From Varroa destructor (Eukaryota > Arthropoda > Arachnida > Mesostigmata > Varroidae): DNA of 64,000 nucleotides. The translations under genes and the position numbers were made by a program. Positions 37,055-49,352 of the stretch are shown here, in pieces. Where the stretch lies: assembly GCF_002443255.2 (NCBI RefSeq), contig NW_019211454.1, positions 65,464,179-65,528,178 of the forward strand, given 5' to 3'. The first letter of the stretch is position 1, and every line of letters starts with the position of its first letter. Below the pieces are notes generated by a model. The model did no database searches. It saw nothing but the letters and a program-made list of their open reading frames with translations, and was not told the DNA's origin.

Positions 37055-37415
37055 GTGAGACAACGGTATAAAAGGGGCGAGACGTGCAGGAACGATAGGT
37101 GCGCAATGAGAACAGAAATCGCGTTGCACGACTTACGCAGGCTGTCATAGGCTCGGATCTTTGGATACTGGATGCGTAGCGTAGACTCTGACACAGTTAG
37201 CCTTGCCACACCACAGACGAAATTACAGTTAACGGGTTGCAAACACGTAACCTGCATGTATAGCAATGAGCCACGTCTAACTAAGCATATCCATTCAATA
37301 GCAGCCGCAACGAAAAGCCGTAAAGTTCTGTAAAGTTTCTATCAAATGCTTCGTTCACGTAGCTCTAACTCGGTGCAGACTTGCAGCGATTATCAGAAGA
37401 ATCTACCATAAGCGT

Positions 37416-37744
37416 GTGGCTGAATGCCGAACTCGTGTCATAAGTTCGTATACACCTGCTTTTGGCTGGCTGCAATACAGCCTCTCGGTGTCGTTGCCTC
37501 TCAGAAGAGCACGTTGCCCGAGTTGTGCACGAGTCTCTATGCTGAAACAGTACGAACTGCAATGGCACACAGCTCCGCGAAGTCCAATAATTCTCCAGGG
37601 GCATTCGCGCTCGAAGGACACAACTTTAGCGTTGGCTATTGTAGCATACACAAACACGTTATCAGACGCCGCCAGCCATCGTTACATTATGCCCAACTAC
37701 AATCATCCCCACAAAAGTCAGACTTCGTAAAAACAACCTTTTGA
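37416..37744 (+). other. Patch with long open frames on both strands, possible exon
   Basis: Two plus frames and two minus frames are open. The plus frame starting after CTCTCAG (about 37,504) has G/C-biased codons and reads KSTLPELCTSLYAETVR. A minus frame has spaced cysteines (CTTRATCSSE) that recall, weakly, a degenerate TSR of the F-spondin gene. Neither is decided. Confidence 0.25.
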
Positions 37745-39759
37745 GAATTGTACACTGGACTCTATAGACCCTCCTTAATTGTTTGATGTGTTTCTCAGAA
37801 AAAATGAAATCAGTTCTATTAGGCCACAGGCAAGGCCGGAACATATCGGTGTGGCAGTTGTACCTAGATAAGATACTAGGATACTAGGCAGACGTGTGCC
37901 TATGGTTGTTTAATATCTTTAGATAATAATGCTCCTGCAAGAAATCGAAGTTACGCTCGCTGCAAGGCTTATATCACGAACGTATTGAACACACCTGAAT
38001 TACATGCATTTTGAAGTGGTTACTAGCGAAGAAAATAGAAAATATATATTTGTTATTTTAAAGTACTAATAGCTAATCTTGTGGTTTAAAAGTAACCTAA
38101 AAAGCTTAGCCAGGTTAAATACCAGAACAAAGGCCATATTTTTCGGGCATTGACTGTTCGAGATATTTTTGTCTCAAAATAGAACATTTTACAGCGCTAA
38201 TAAGGCAAGAAGACCATTTGGAATACTGTCACTCTCAGTTCAGGACACACAGTCAGGACAAAGGTGTATATATTTTCGACGTTTCAATGCAATTGGTAAT
38301 TATTACTGGCTTCAAGGAAACCTGGTGTGATCGTGGTGAAGCTGCCTCCTTACGACTCAGGAACTCGACGTGATTTTAAAAATGTGCAACAGGACTACGA
38401 CACGGCCGAATTCGTATGTGGAATCGTCAAGCTGCTCTTAATATCGGTCGTTAGCGTTGGAAACAATGTTATATAACTTGAACAGCGCTAAGGTTGATTT
38501 TTCATCGACCTATAGCCCGCATCCTTAGGAAAACGTAACAAACACGTACGTCTATCTTGAGTATAGTAACGAGGTGGAGATGTAAAAAAAATTGAGCTTC
38601 TCAATAACTTTCCTCAGTTTAAGATTGACCACTCACTGTTTTCCATAAATACGTCTAATACTTAACTAGGGGTATCCAGCATTTCCGAGTAAAGCCCGAT
38701 CGATATAGCTAATTTGACTGTGACTATCTATGAGCCAAAAATGACACTCGAGGTAGCATATAAGATACAAAAGGCACGGTTTATTTTTCGTAGTAATTGT
38801 AGAAGATATATATATTCACATAAAACAAGGAAGTCTATCGCCAAATTTGATAGAATGTATCGCCCAGACAATTATCATAAGTATTGGATTGCCTAAAACG
38901 TAGAAAGAAGGCCACGCTATTCGAGTAGGACGATCGCGCAAAATTTTTCGCCGTATCGAATAGCTAGATGAAATCACGCAATGTATCACGTCTTAAACCG
39001 AACTGTAGTAAGAGTAATAGTGAGCAAGATTATCATAATAGTCTAGCCTTACACACAAATAAGCACACGTCCATAAACGTGAAACAAGTTTATAGTACGT
39101 CCGCCTGCGTCTAAGACTCTCTTCGTATATACAGACAGTTCTTTCGTCAGAACGGATCGTATAGGTTATTTTTATGATAAAATAATGCGGTACACCTCTA
39201 GAAAACCTGCTTGCTAACGGGCGTCAAGTGATACCGGCGGGCAGTTTCATCATTTCTATTCTTCGATATAGACAAGGAGAAAGGTGGCCAGTAATTAAGA
39301 TATAACATGGGGTCGCTTTGGTCAAGCATCGTTTCTTATATGACATCCTTTTCACAGAGGCAGGCAGACATAATAGCGTTTCGTCTTGTTCTATCGCTGC
39401 GAGCTCTGTCTCTTTGTGGATTAGCGCACTTTTTGAAACATCATCATTTGTGAGCTCCGCACGTAATGGCGGAAACGTCTATCTGCCTCCAACATCCAGC
39501 TATGTGTTCCTCCATCACGTTAGAACCGATACAAGGACGTACGTTTTTTCAAGGAAGACATAACACACCATCAACGCGCATTCGGTAGTTCGGCTGGGCG
39601 CGTGATAGGCAAAATGATTGCCCGAAATGATGGCATTGTACACGAAGGCCGTGACCTCCGACCAGCAAATGATGCACCAAATCAATTGTGCTTAGAATCT
39701 CTGGCGAACTAAGCGCTCGCCCCTGCTGTACCGTGTTCTTTATATCAATTTCTGTTTAC

Positions 39760-39861
39760 CTAAGTATTGACATGGAACGCGCTCGTTGGCAACGAACCAA
39801 TGCCGATCCACTCGAGTCGGGAGAGACGGCGGCAACTGACATCCTCCCGTGCGCGTAACTT
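39760..39861 (-). CDS. Possible Kunitz half-domain exon of the F-spondin gene
   Basis: Acceptor TTTGGCTCTATCAG, donor GTAAAC, 2 nt + 33 codons + 1 nt. The in-phase matches the TSR exon ending at 42,573. The translation has GGCQLPPSLPTRVDRHW, then eight residues, then CQY. Cys-x-LPP, then Trp, then Cys at Kunitz-like spacing is the basis of the call. Arthropod F-spondin relatives often carry a Kunitz domain. The second Kunitz cysteine is absent and the following half (GGCxGNxN) was not found downstream, so this may be coincidence. Confidence 0.35.
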   Translation of the reverse strand, partial: KLRAREDVSCRRLSRLEWIGIGSLPTSAFHVNT

Positions 39862-42193
39862 CTGATAGAGCCAAATTTCTTGCTTCAGTTAATGTCTCGT
39901 ATCGATAAATGTACGCATAGATTAATGATCACTTTTTAGCGTATTGTAGAATTTTAGAAATACTAACAAGTATCATTCAAGCATCGATGCAACGGAACAC
40001 AGTGGGTAGTGCGCTTCGCGGGATAGCGCTACATCTACAAACGTATAGGTTGAAAGTTACCCGATGACCAGTGAATCTTAGCCTGACTTTTTTAATCGAC
40101 TACAGCTGTCCGACGAGATCGTGTTTGTGTGTAGAAAAACATGAGCATCTAGAAATGTGCTGTAAAGGCATTATTAACATATGCAGATACGGTGGCTTGG
40201 AAGCTTCCGGTTAGTAGATAGCAGGCGTGCCTGCTTCAGGTCCTGCCAACGACGCATACTACACAATCTGTGTAAATAAATCGAATTGATTATTATGGGT
40301 GAACAACAGTAAGTCTAACTAAAAAAAAGACAAAAAAAAAAAGACTTGGAGGCGCACAAGGAATTCACGTCCCTCATTTGAGCACTGTATACACATATCC
40401 TAAGCTAAATGTTTACGACTTCACGAGCGGACTATTAAAGTTCGTTTTACAAATAGACTGTGTTTGTATGTGTACTGTTGACTCTATAAAGGCGAACGAC
40501 CTCGTCCCGCACAACTTGAAAATCTAGCCTCAAAAATGCACTCTATGCAGATCTACTGAGATTTACAGCATAGGTGCTAGTTGGTAATAAACATAGTTCT
40601 TTTGCCGTTCAGCGCTGAACGCACGTAAATGCTAGAAAATTCGTCTGCGTACGGCGAGTAATATATAATAACTTGTCTATTGGGCGCGTCGTCGAAACTT
40701 CTCAGAGCAATTTCGCGCGCCAGATTTCGATATATATCCGTTATTACGTCTACGTTCGTCGTAGCGTATTTCAGTATCAGCTGCTAACGACCACGCGGCA
40801 TATCTTTCTACAAATAACTCAAGACGAAATCGTTCCGGAGTTTATCCCTGCATTGGCGACCAACCCTTGTCATTAATTGCATGGTAAATCTGAAACGGTC
40901 CAATCGTTTATAAAGCATAATTTAGAATCGCACAGTACAGCCATAGGTATGATTTTTTGTTAGGTTATGTATGTTAAATAAAATACATGTTAAGCTTTTT
41001 TAGAAAGGTCTTCTTTGTATAAATCTATAAGGTAACGTTTTCTGTAGTATGGATCGCATGTGCCCCGACAAAGAATTGGCATTCTTTCAAGTAAAGCATA
41101 CTATGCCCCATCTCCAAAAATGTATCTACGATGTCATTATTTCTCATTTGGGTACCAACTTGAATGTTTATGCTTATTGTCACGCTTAACGAACGGAACA
41201 CTAAAGTCTTAAAGAAGAAAAACTAATAAAAACATAGAAGATCAAAAAACCTCGTACAGTTACGCGGCTGGACAAAAAAAAAAACACAATTGTTTATTAG
41301 TCATTTTCTTATACTTACTTGTTGCTTCTGTACACCTGCTTCTTTGATGTAATCCGTCTTTCCATTGTAAATAATATATAATTATTATATATTACAGCCA
41401 TTAGTCTGAAAGGGAAATTATTTAACTATTAGAATTGTTACACATTGTGCATGATTTCGCTAATAAATCAATTGTTCTAGAAATATGCTAAGTATCATAC
41501 TAAGATAATAAATGACTTATGTAGAATCGCTCTCACTCGCGAAAATGGCTACATCGAACAAATCGGGCCAAAGTAACAGAAGCTACCTTTCAGTACGACA
41601 CACCGTTTAACTAGAATTGAGATGATGTTTGAAATGAAAACGCATCTGCAGCTTCAAATATACTACCGCTCAAACAGAGGCAGCTTTTGAGCAGTATTAT
41701 AATAGGATAACATTGAGTATCCTATTAACCCCGGGCCCAAATGCCGTTTGCGTCCCGATAGGCCGTACTAACAAAAAACTAGCAACGAAGTCTTTCCTGT
41801 TTTATGCGTTGGCATATGCCTATCCTTCACTGTATTTGACTATTCGTCTACAACTTTCAGTGAATGTACCTATGAGAAAGACAGCCGTTATAATAACAGC
41901 AGAAAAGAGAAAAACAAATTAAAAAAAAGCGGATTTCCTTTCGAGCCAGAGTTAATTTTCTCGTTTGTTCAGACGTTGGCAAATGTCGCAGAAACGCTCT
42001 TCGTGTCATGTTTTCCGCCATTTGCTACCATTGCACTCGAGTGTTTCTTCGTAGTCTAAGTAATTTACCTTTACGGTACTAGTGGCACCGAAATGATCGC
42101 CAAACTATCCGCATAGGGCACCAAACTTGTCACCAAAGAATCTGTAAATAACAGCGAAGTAAACGATCCCCAAATGAAGCCAAAATAAAGCTA

Positions 42194-42225
42194 ATAAATT
42201 AATGTTAATTAATAAATTAATGTTA
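42194..42225. repeat. AT-rich tandem duplication
   Basis: AATAAATTAATGTTA occurs twice, 18 bases apart. Confidence 0.8.
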
Positions 42226-42572
42226 GCCTCCATTGCCCTCAACTTATAGCAGAGTAGAAAACTACAGAATCATACACAACGTAAACCGCATCCGTTCTTT
42301 AATGCAGTGCAGATTATGATGCTTCAGAACGAAAGGGCACCATCGCACCGAATAGCAGATGATTATGTACTGGTGCTGTTCATAGTATTACTATATAGAT
42401 GGGCACGTGGCAGAGGTTCGCGCACGTACTTCCCACACATTAACGGTATGTGATACGCATGCGCGGTTCGGTGAAAGCTCGCAGGGCAATCATAGTACTC
42501 CAGTTTTGATTTGCAGAACAGCAACATGTAATTGTCTCCAGTAAAATACCTAGAGTCTATTAATTAACTTAC

Positions 42573-42711
42573 GTTGCTTGATACCGGATCTGCACGGCGG
42601 ATTTTCACGGCATCTTCGTCGTTGCACAAGCTTTTTCGGACATGACTTTCCGCCGTGCGCTGGGTTCTTTTTTACCATTCGCCGCCGCTCTCTCCGGCCG
42701 AGACCGCACGT
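42573..42711 (-). CDS. F-spondin exon: second half of a TSR (vertebrate TSR5-like)
   Basis: Phase 0 in, 46 codons, 1 nt out, between an acceptor (TGGCGTGTTAG) and GTAAGT. It encodes TCGLGRRERRRMVKKNPAHG, then GKSCPKKLVQRRRCRENPPC, the classical TSR pattern CG-x-G, the R-layer arginines, and the last three cysteines. With the exon at 43,187-43,374 it completes one TSR that aligns best with vertebrate TSR5 (GG-x-x-CP, then QR-x-x-CR). Confidence 0.85.
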
Positions 42712-43186
42712 CTAACACGCCACAATAAAGGTTCAATACATTTTTGAGCAGGAAATAATCATAACACCTATTCGGCTGCAGGAAACGGGTCCGTTACAGA
42801 GAAGTTCTCTAACTTGGCTGAACTTAATTTAGATTGAAGACGATTATGGTGACACTATTTGCTATGTACGACCAGTGAAATATACATTCGTCATTTAACC
42901 TCTATATTGATATGTCATCGGGGGTTATGCGCACTACTGATACTGAATGTCTTTCGAGAATCGGCGGATCTGGACAAAGTGAGGTACCCTTTCGTTCCAC
43001 CAAACCCATTCACGTAATAGGCTGTTCAAGACACAGCGGTTAAGAATGTACGTTAGATACCGATGCATTCGGGAACCATAGGACTAAGATCTCTGACGGA
43101 GGCAAAAAATCGCTATGGAATAAGTGACCTCGGTTCTGCAGTTGTCTAGAACAAGATGTAATCGAACCCATCATCATGTCACGTAC

Positions 43187-43374
43187 CTTTGTGCATGCTC
43201 CCCACTCTGACCATCGGGTCAGAACGCAATCGACAGGATCGCCCTCTTCAGAGACGACCGTCACGGGCGGCTCGAACAACGGTGCCCCACCCCAACCCGA
43301 TAGGCTGCTACTGCTTCCTCCTGACATCCAGCCCCCCCGGTGCCCTCCGGGTAGCTGATGGCTTGCTTTCGGGC
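43187..43374 (-). CDS. F-spondin exon: Gly/Ser linker plus first half of a TSR
   Basis: Acceptor AATATTTGTTGCAG, donor GTACGT, 2 nt + 62 codons, 0 out. The N-terminal part is a low-complexity Gly/Ser/Pro linker (SGGSSSSLSGWGG), then a short acidic stretch, then DCVLTRWSEWGACTK, the start of a TSR with both tryptophans and two cysteines. It joins in phase to 42,711, splitting the TSR just before the TCG motif. Previous out-phase must be 1; that exon was not found. Confidence 0.85.
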
Positions 43375-46300
43375 CTGCAACAAATATTGAACATTGTTCC
43401 TCAGATATAAGATCCCGAACGATGCACGACTCGATTTAGCTGGTATAGCGCATTGGAACGTAGTCAACTGAAAACTTAAGTGTACATAGGTTTTTTTTGT
43501 GTTTGTAATGAAGGTAACGTTTGTGTGTGTAATTAAATTTGTAAATTCCGTCCCAGAGTCCAAAATACGATAGGGCTATATGATATAGAGCGCGCAATTG
43601 AACGAAAAAGGTTAAACGGTATTTTATACACTAAGATTGACAGTTGTTAGAATAACAACCAAAGCATGCATAATACATCTATCATTGCAATCTGGTTAGG
43701 GAACAAGATCAAGCAATAATATACCGCAGCTAATAACAGTTCTTAAGCTATGGCTTTATAAATGTTATTAAAAAAAAAAAAGAAGAAAGGTCGGATTAGA
43801 CCAGTGCATATTCTTCTCGAGGGCGTAATTTCCACGGGTTTCAAAAATGTAGTAATGCGATTAAGTCGATTTGCGAGTCTGTGATATTTTCAAGATAAAG
43901 ATATTTACTAGGATATGGTAAATCTTTTTACTGAATTAGTTGCAACAATTTATAGGGAAGAAATTATATATTAGATATAGTTTGAGAAGATTTTTGCGGT
44001 GGCAGCGCCGTCAATTTGTTATGATATTTTGACACCCTGATGAGACTAGTGATGGAAACAATCGTATTCAGTAAAATCGGTTATAGCCGTATTGATCTCC
44101 AGGTTAATATGAAGCTAATACATGTCTGCTACAAGACTCTTTTCCATTTTGTCCGAGACTAAACCGTAAAAGCTTATGTTGTTTGCTTTGATCCCCTTCA
44201 TTCTAACCCCATCTGATCTTGTTGGAGTGGATCGTATTTAATCTAAACACGTTTATAGATACTGCTATAAGATAAATCTCATTAGGATTTCTGGAGAAGA
44301 TCTCGTCCAAGTGTAATCTTGTGATGACTGAAGGTCGTGAAGGAAAAAGACATTCTGAGATACCTTTAAATAAATATAGTACTCAGAACGTCAATGTTAC
44401 TACTAACCGTGTTACCGAGTTAACGTAGACAGGGATTGGGTACCGAAACAGAAGTGCACCATATTGGCTATAGGATAGTTGGAACAATATATACCTTTAA
44501 AAAGTTTGGGGGACAAACAAGGTTGGATACTTCTTATACAGTCAGACTATATACAGATATAGTGTTATGTTTTAGAGCATTTGTATGCTTTTATTGAATT
44601 ATCGTTTATTTTCAATACAAGTAGCATGCTAAATGGTGAACCGTGAAAGAATATAACAGTCAAAGATTAACTGAGCGATCTTTAGAAATAACGTTCCCTA
44701 GGCTGTTACCTCACGGAGTTTTCTGGTTGATATGCGCATTCGTCTGGAACCTTGAACTAGTTTTGAATCATTATTTAGTTCCGAAACGTAATAATAAATC
44801 CCTTGAGAAGCAATACAGATTAATAATTATAATCATATATTAAAAATTCAGAATTTTCAAAAAAAAAGTCGCAGACCTTGAAATCGTGCGCTATTGAACG
44901 AATATAGAAAACTCGCAATAGGCAAGTAGTCAAAAGATTGAGACGCAAGCCTCCGTGAGATATGAACACAGTTGAGGCACAGAGGTCGTTTACGTGCGGG
45001 CCTCAGAAAATGGAACATAAAATCAACACTTGGGCCTATAAAGAGGAGAACATGCCTGTCTGCATACGGTAGCAGTTACGCGTACTCCTGCAGGAGTATT
45101 GACAAAACTGTACCTCCTCGTATTAGAGTTCTCCTTAGCGGGGCTGGTCTATGAAATTGAAGTGGAGAAGAGCCTAGAAAGAAACAGAACGAAGCACTGT
45201 GTCAAGCACCCATGTGCTCTTTGTATTGCCATCTAAAAGCACTAGATTGACGCGGCACCCTAATCTGTTTAATAGGCTGATCAAAATTTTCAGTGGTGCT
45301 GAATATCGGGAAGTCTAGTCGGAGGAACTCAAACAAGGTTAAGTATTCTGATTCCGAACGAGCCTTAACTATTCGGAGAACCCAATAACGAGTCGGCCGC
45401 CGCAGTACGCCCTCAGCCGCGGTATTGAAACGGACAGACTTAGCCCAAAGAAAGTAACAGTTCGAGGGTTGGCAGCGCAAAAGAGTATATAAGTAATGAT
45501 TAAAAAGCGAACAGCAGCGTCAAGTATTAGAAGAACATTAGCTTAGCATTAAAGAATGTCCTACAATAATATGCCTATGATGAACAAACATATGGTATCC
45601 AGGATAAGTAAGGACGTTACGAGTCGACCAAGATCGATGACAATGTATGATCTGAAGCCTGACACGGCGTAGCGTGTTTATATGAATGTCTACTAGATCT
45701 GTTTGTAGGCATGAGCCTATATAGCGTTCACTGTTTTGATTCATTATTGGCACAAAATATATTTCCTAACTTGTATGAGGTCGAAAATGAGGCAAGAAAG
45801 ACACGTAAAGCGTCCGGTACAACGCCTTGACGATAAACACAAAAGTGTAAGTGGTCGTGTGTACCATGCAAAAGATTGTTCCGCCAGAATTAGGCCCAAA
45901 GCAAGGTCGCTATTACTAAATAAAGTCGGCTCACTGTTCAGACCAAATATAAGATACGAGGAAATTTAAAACGATGGATCCCACATGTCACATGCCACGC
46001 GTGGAGCTAACCGCTAAATCAAATACGCTACATATTTAAAAAGAGTTCCTAGAAAGATTTTCTTCCTGTTTATTAGAAAAATTTTAATTAATCGAATTCA
46101 AAGCCAGAACAAACTAACCAGTCATACGGATCGATTACCAATTCAGCGTTAGGTCGTTGTATTATATAACGATATTACCGTCGTCGCGTATAATCGGCAA
46201 AGAAAAGTGGTCCTTCGCCTAAATACGGTGATCAGGCGGACTGTGTACCCGACTCCCAAGTTCGGAAGAGCGTGCGACACTCGTAGATTTCAAGCGGTGG

Positions 46301-47117
46301 ACACATCAGCATTGCAGCGAAACGATTGTCTTACAACTTACATTTGTCAACGCTTGTTGTTCTTCACTCCTAACAATTCCTTCTGTCCAGTATGTTTCTA
46401 CACCTCAGTACAGCCTTTATTATACATAACCTAATACAAGCCTCTATTATATACTATAGCTGTTGTCTTCTGTGGGTGTACTAACCTTTTTTTTCGTTGT
46501 CCCCGCACTCCACCTGTTATTTACATAAGCATAAACAACATTGTTGAATTAGTGCCCATTTGATTGTTCTGTTCCATGTGCTCATGGCATATCGCTTTTG
46601 CGCCTTCTGCCTTCCGTATATTTATTATCTAGGCTTTTCTAATTAAGCTGCTTATAAGCAGAAGGCCCGTTGAGCACCTCCTTGTTGTTCACAATCACGC
46701 CCCCCTATCATTGCCTCTCTTCTCTTGTTGTGTACAGTATCATGAATGTACAGAGTAATAGTGATAATGCAAACTAAGAGCAAATAGCAGAAGCTTACGG
46801 CAGCTACTCAACACAAATGTCGATAAGCTCTTCCACTGCTTATTTTCTCCCTTCTTTCGGCCCGAGTGCCCTTCAAGTAATTATATCGTCTCCGCCTGCT
46901 TCTTTCTCTCTGGCCGCTGCCATTCCGTTCGCTCTTGCCCTTACCCCTGTCTTTTTCCCTGTCTGTCACCTACGTCATTCTGGCTTCTCGCTCGGCCTAT
47001 GTAATTCGGGAAGGGAGACAGACATAAAGGCTGCCGACCCTTCCTACCGTTAGCGACATGATGACCTGCCGGAAAGGCCCATCGTTCTGAGTAAATCGTC
47101 AATTTACCGTAACTCAC
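43375..47117 (-). other. F-spondin intron region, at least one exon unresolved
   Basis: An exon with 1 nt in and 1 nt out is required by phase. Candidates are a basic patch at about 46,955-46,990 (GDRQGKRQ before GTAAGG) and a short GVRGQRKK piece after an acceptor at about 46,517. Neither was convincing. Open patches at 44,972-45,212 (plus) and 45,202-45,480 (minus) have no clear splice borders. Confidence 0.3.
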
Positions 47118-47188
47118 CCACTTCTATCGGAAGGCAGGCACCTTTGTGTCCTACAGTTGACATATAACTCTGAGCACTTGGCGTGGGC
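47118..47188 (-). CDS. Probable F-spondin exon: sixth cysteine of TSR3 and linker
   Basis: Donor GTGAGT is strong. The acceptor (CCGAATGAG) is distant from its pyrimidine tract, with no AG in between. It is open as 23 codons + 2 nt: AHAKCSELYVNCRTQRCLPS. Phase 0 matches the TSR3 exon, whose own sequence stops after five of the six TSR cysteines, and AKC then falls at a suitable distance for the sixth. An alternative is that C-SEL-C-C is the end of another TSR. Confidence 0.45.
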
Positions 47189-47362
47189 CTCATTCGGCAA
47201 TGGTTCGTCATCGTTTTCAAATGTAATAAGGGTCCGAAATCGCAACAAATATAACGGAAGAGAAGGAAGGCGGCCGTAAGCGGGTATAAATCGAGAGGAA
47301 GAAACGAATTCCTTTTAAATACAACTATAGGCTTTTCATCGCTGCTTTCCAGTTTCCGATAA

Positions 47363-47381
47363 TATATATATATATATATAA
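47363..47381. repeat. (TA)n tract
   Basis: Short alternating T/A run in the F-spondin intron. Confidence 0.85.
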
Positions 47382-47860
47382 TAAATATAATAGAATCACA
47401 AACAACTCCTCAGAACACTTTTTTTCGTCAACAGGGTTGTTCAACAGCGAAATAACCAGGGAGTGAAGAAGGTATTAAGGTCTTTAGAGGATATTCAGTG
47501 CATATACAAGCAGTATCCGACACACTTAGGAGCCCAAAAATGATTACTGAATCGTTAATTAGATAATAAAAATTGGCCATATTCATCATTGTAGGCTATA
47601 AGCTATTGTTTTGTATCTATTAGTAGTGCGCTGTTCAGACCGGCCGAATTAAATTAAACAGGGCTGTTTCTGCCTACCTAAAGCAACCAGCGCCTAAATT
47701 TCTACCAGCGTTTTTCTTCTACGTAAGCTTGTCCAATAGCGTCTGATCAGGCTAGACGCCTGATATGAAACTTGCTTTATGATCCCCTTCATTATTCAAT
47801 TCAAACCGTGCGTCTAGATAACTCAGTCCAATGCTATAAGTCACTTTTGGATATCATTAC

Positions 47861-48025
47861 CTTTGATCGACACACGGCTCGTTGAAGTTGCTCTATGCCG
47901 CAGCGAGCTATGACAGCTTGCCGTCTATTAATATAGCCTCGTGTCCGGACGCGGAACCCGGTCCCGCACGACGCTGAACACGAAGACCACTCGGACCATG
48001 GACTGACCGCGCACGCTGGAGAAAT
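47861..48025 (-). CDS. F-spondin exon: TSR3
   Basis: Acceptor CATTTACCAG and donor GTAATG; 55 codons, phase 0 both ends. It contains CAVSPWSEWSSCSASCGTGF, then RVRTRGY, then RC and VC, so five of six TSR cysteines and the W-x-x-W, C-S-x-S-C-G and R-x-R-x-R features. A second AG ten bases in (start 48,015) is possible but breaks phase with the upstream exon. Confidence 0.9.
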
Positions 48026-48682
48026 CTGGTAAATGTGAATGAAAAAATAGCTCATATTAATTGATTCGTTTAAGGTTTAATAAAGAACGACCTTTGCAAG
48101 CTTTGTGACATATTACTATATTATTCAATAATATGGGTGGGCTAAGTTAAGAGGACCGTCTTAAAAAAATAAACAAGACAAACAATCCAGGATTAGGCAG
48201 AGTATGTGCGTGGTTCGGTAGTTTGTGTAACAGATGAACAGTGATTTCGACCAAAACAATGTGACGAAGCTCATAAGTCAACTGCGATAGCAGGTTTTGT
48301 CGTCCGCGGGATTTGATGAGTTCTTCACGGGACAAGGGTTGTGCAAGGTATGAGCCGCTACGGGGCTCAGCTCGTTGATTAGGTGAGCACCGGTAGAACT
48401 ACATAAGGCGCCTCTTATTAAAGTTATCAGAGATACTTTTAAATGGCACAAAATATTTGTTCTAAGACATTAGGTGAAGATATTATTATTCTATTGCTTA
48501 TCGCTCGTAATCTACCGCTTTTTACGTGATTTCGAATTATGTCTAGAAAGGCGGAGTTTTATCAAATTTAGCAAACAGGAGCGCGTCCATGTTGTGTGCA
48601 TATGTAGCAGTTTTTGGATAGTTTCATACGGTAAATGCTGGTAAATAACACGAACAGGAAAAAATCAACCATGTCTATTTAC

Positions 48683-48799
48683 ATTCTCCGGTACGCAGTA
48701 TGCAATGGCCGCTTCACATTGCTCCTTCTCCATAAGATCGACGGAGCAGACGCGACGAGCCATGTGATGTTTGTATTTCCTTCGACGTAAGCGGACTCC
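48683..48799 (-). CDS. F-spondin exon: second half of TSR2
   Basis: Acceptor TTCATAATCACAG, donor GTAAAT, 39 codons, phase 0 both ends. GVRLRRRKYKHHMARRVCS, then EKEQCEAAIAYC, gives the arginine layer and the last three TSR cysteines. It joins in phase to 49,289 upstream and to 48,025 downstream. Confidence 0.88.
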
Positions 48800-49288
48800 C
48801 TGTGATTATGAAACGTGAACATGATAAGCATACAAATTATAAACAGACCCATTGGAAAAACATCAGCCTCACTATGCATTATCGAAAGCGTGCAAAAGCT
48901 ACGGTATCAAAAAAAGTACGAATGCAAATTTTTATGACGGTTTACCATGACAAGGCCGAAAGCATCCGCGGCCTACAACAGTGACTGATCATGTTAGGGC
49001 ATTAGAAAGATTAGTGCCCTTGTACTTGACGCTACTCTGAAGGAAAACATTTTCAGTAAGCTTTACTAATAGTACTTTTGGAAGCGAAGTTGGTCATTAA
49101 TGTAGCCATCTCAATTAGCACCCCAATCCTACCAGATAATATCCCGTTGTGTGACCCGATTGCTTGCCTACAGGAAAAAGGCTCAGTCTTTGTTATACAC
49201 TATTACAATGTTACTATTCACAATTCCAGCTCAAGCCGATGGAAACTCCCAACTGTGCGATCTGTAGCGCACCCTGCAGTATTCACAC

Positions 49289-49352
49289 CTTTCCGCATGT
49301 GGCGCTGCATTCAGCCCACTCCGTCCACGGTGTCGCTTCGCATGATATTCCA
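49289..49352 (-). CDS. F-spondin exon: first half of TSR2
   Basis: Acceptor TTTATCATTACAG, donor GTGTGA, 1 nt + 21 codons. The split first codon is AA|T. The translation is SCEATPWTEWAECSATCGK, with the first three cysteines and both tryptophans of a TSR. Its phase fits the TSR1 exon (2 nt out) and the exon at 48,799 (0 in), which identifies it in spite of its small size. Confidence 0.88.

Noticed and set aside
37365..37604. Degenerate final TSR of F-spondin on minus
   Set aside because: Cysteine spacing is only approximate, both tryptophans are absent and there is no convincing acceptor.
40580..40810. Minus-strand frames resembling a TSR tail or another protein
   Set aside because: Three frames, including one on plus, are open over the same bases. 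The apparent TSR similarity lacks the cysteine pairs.
46817..47053. Hydrophobic 78-codon plus frame as a membrane protein
   Set aside because: The sequence is a pyrimidine-rich low-complexity stretch inside the F-spondin gene. Hydrophobicity follows from the C/T content.
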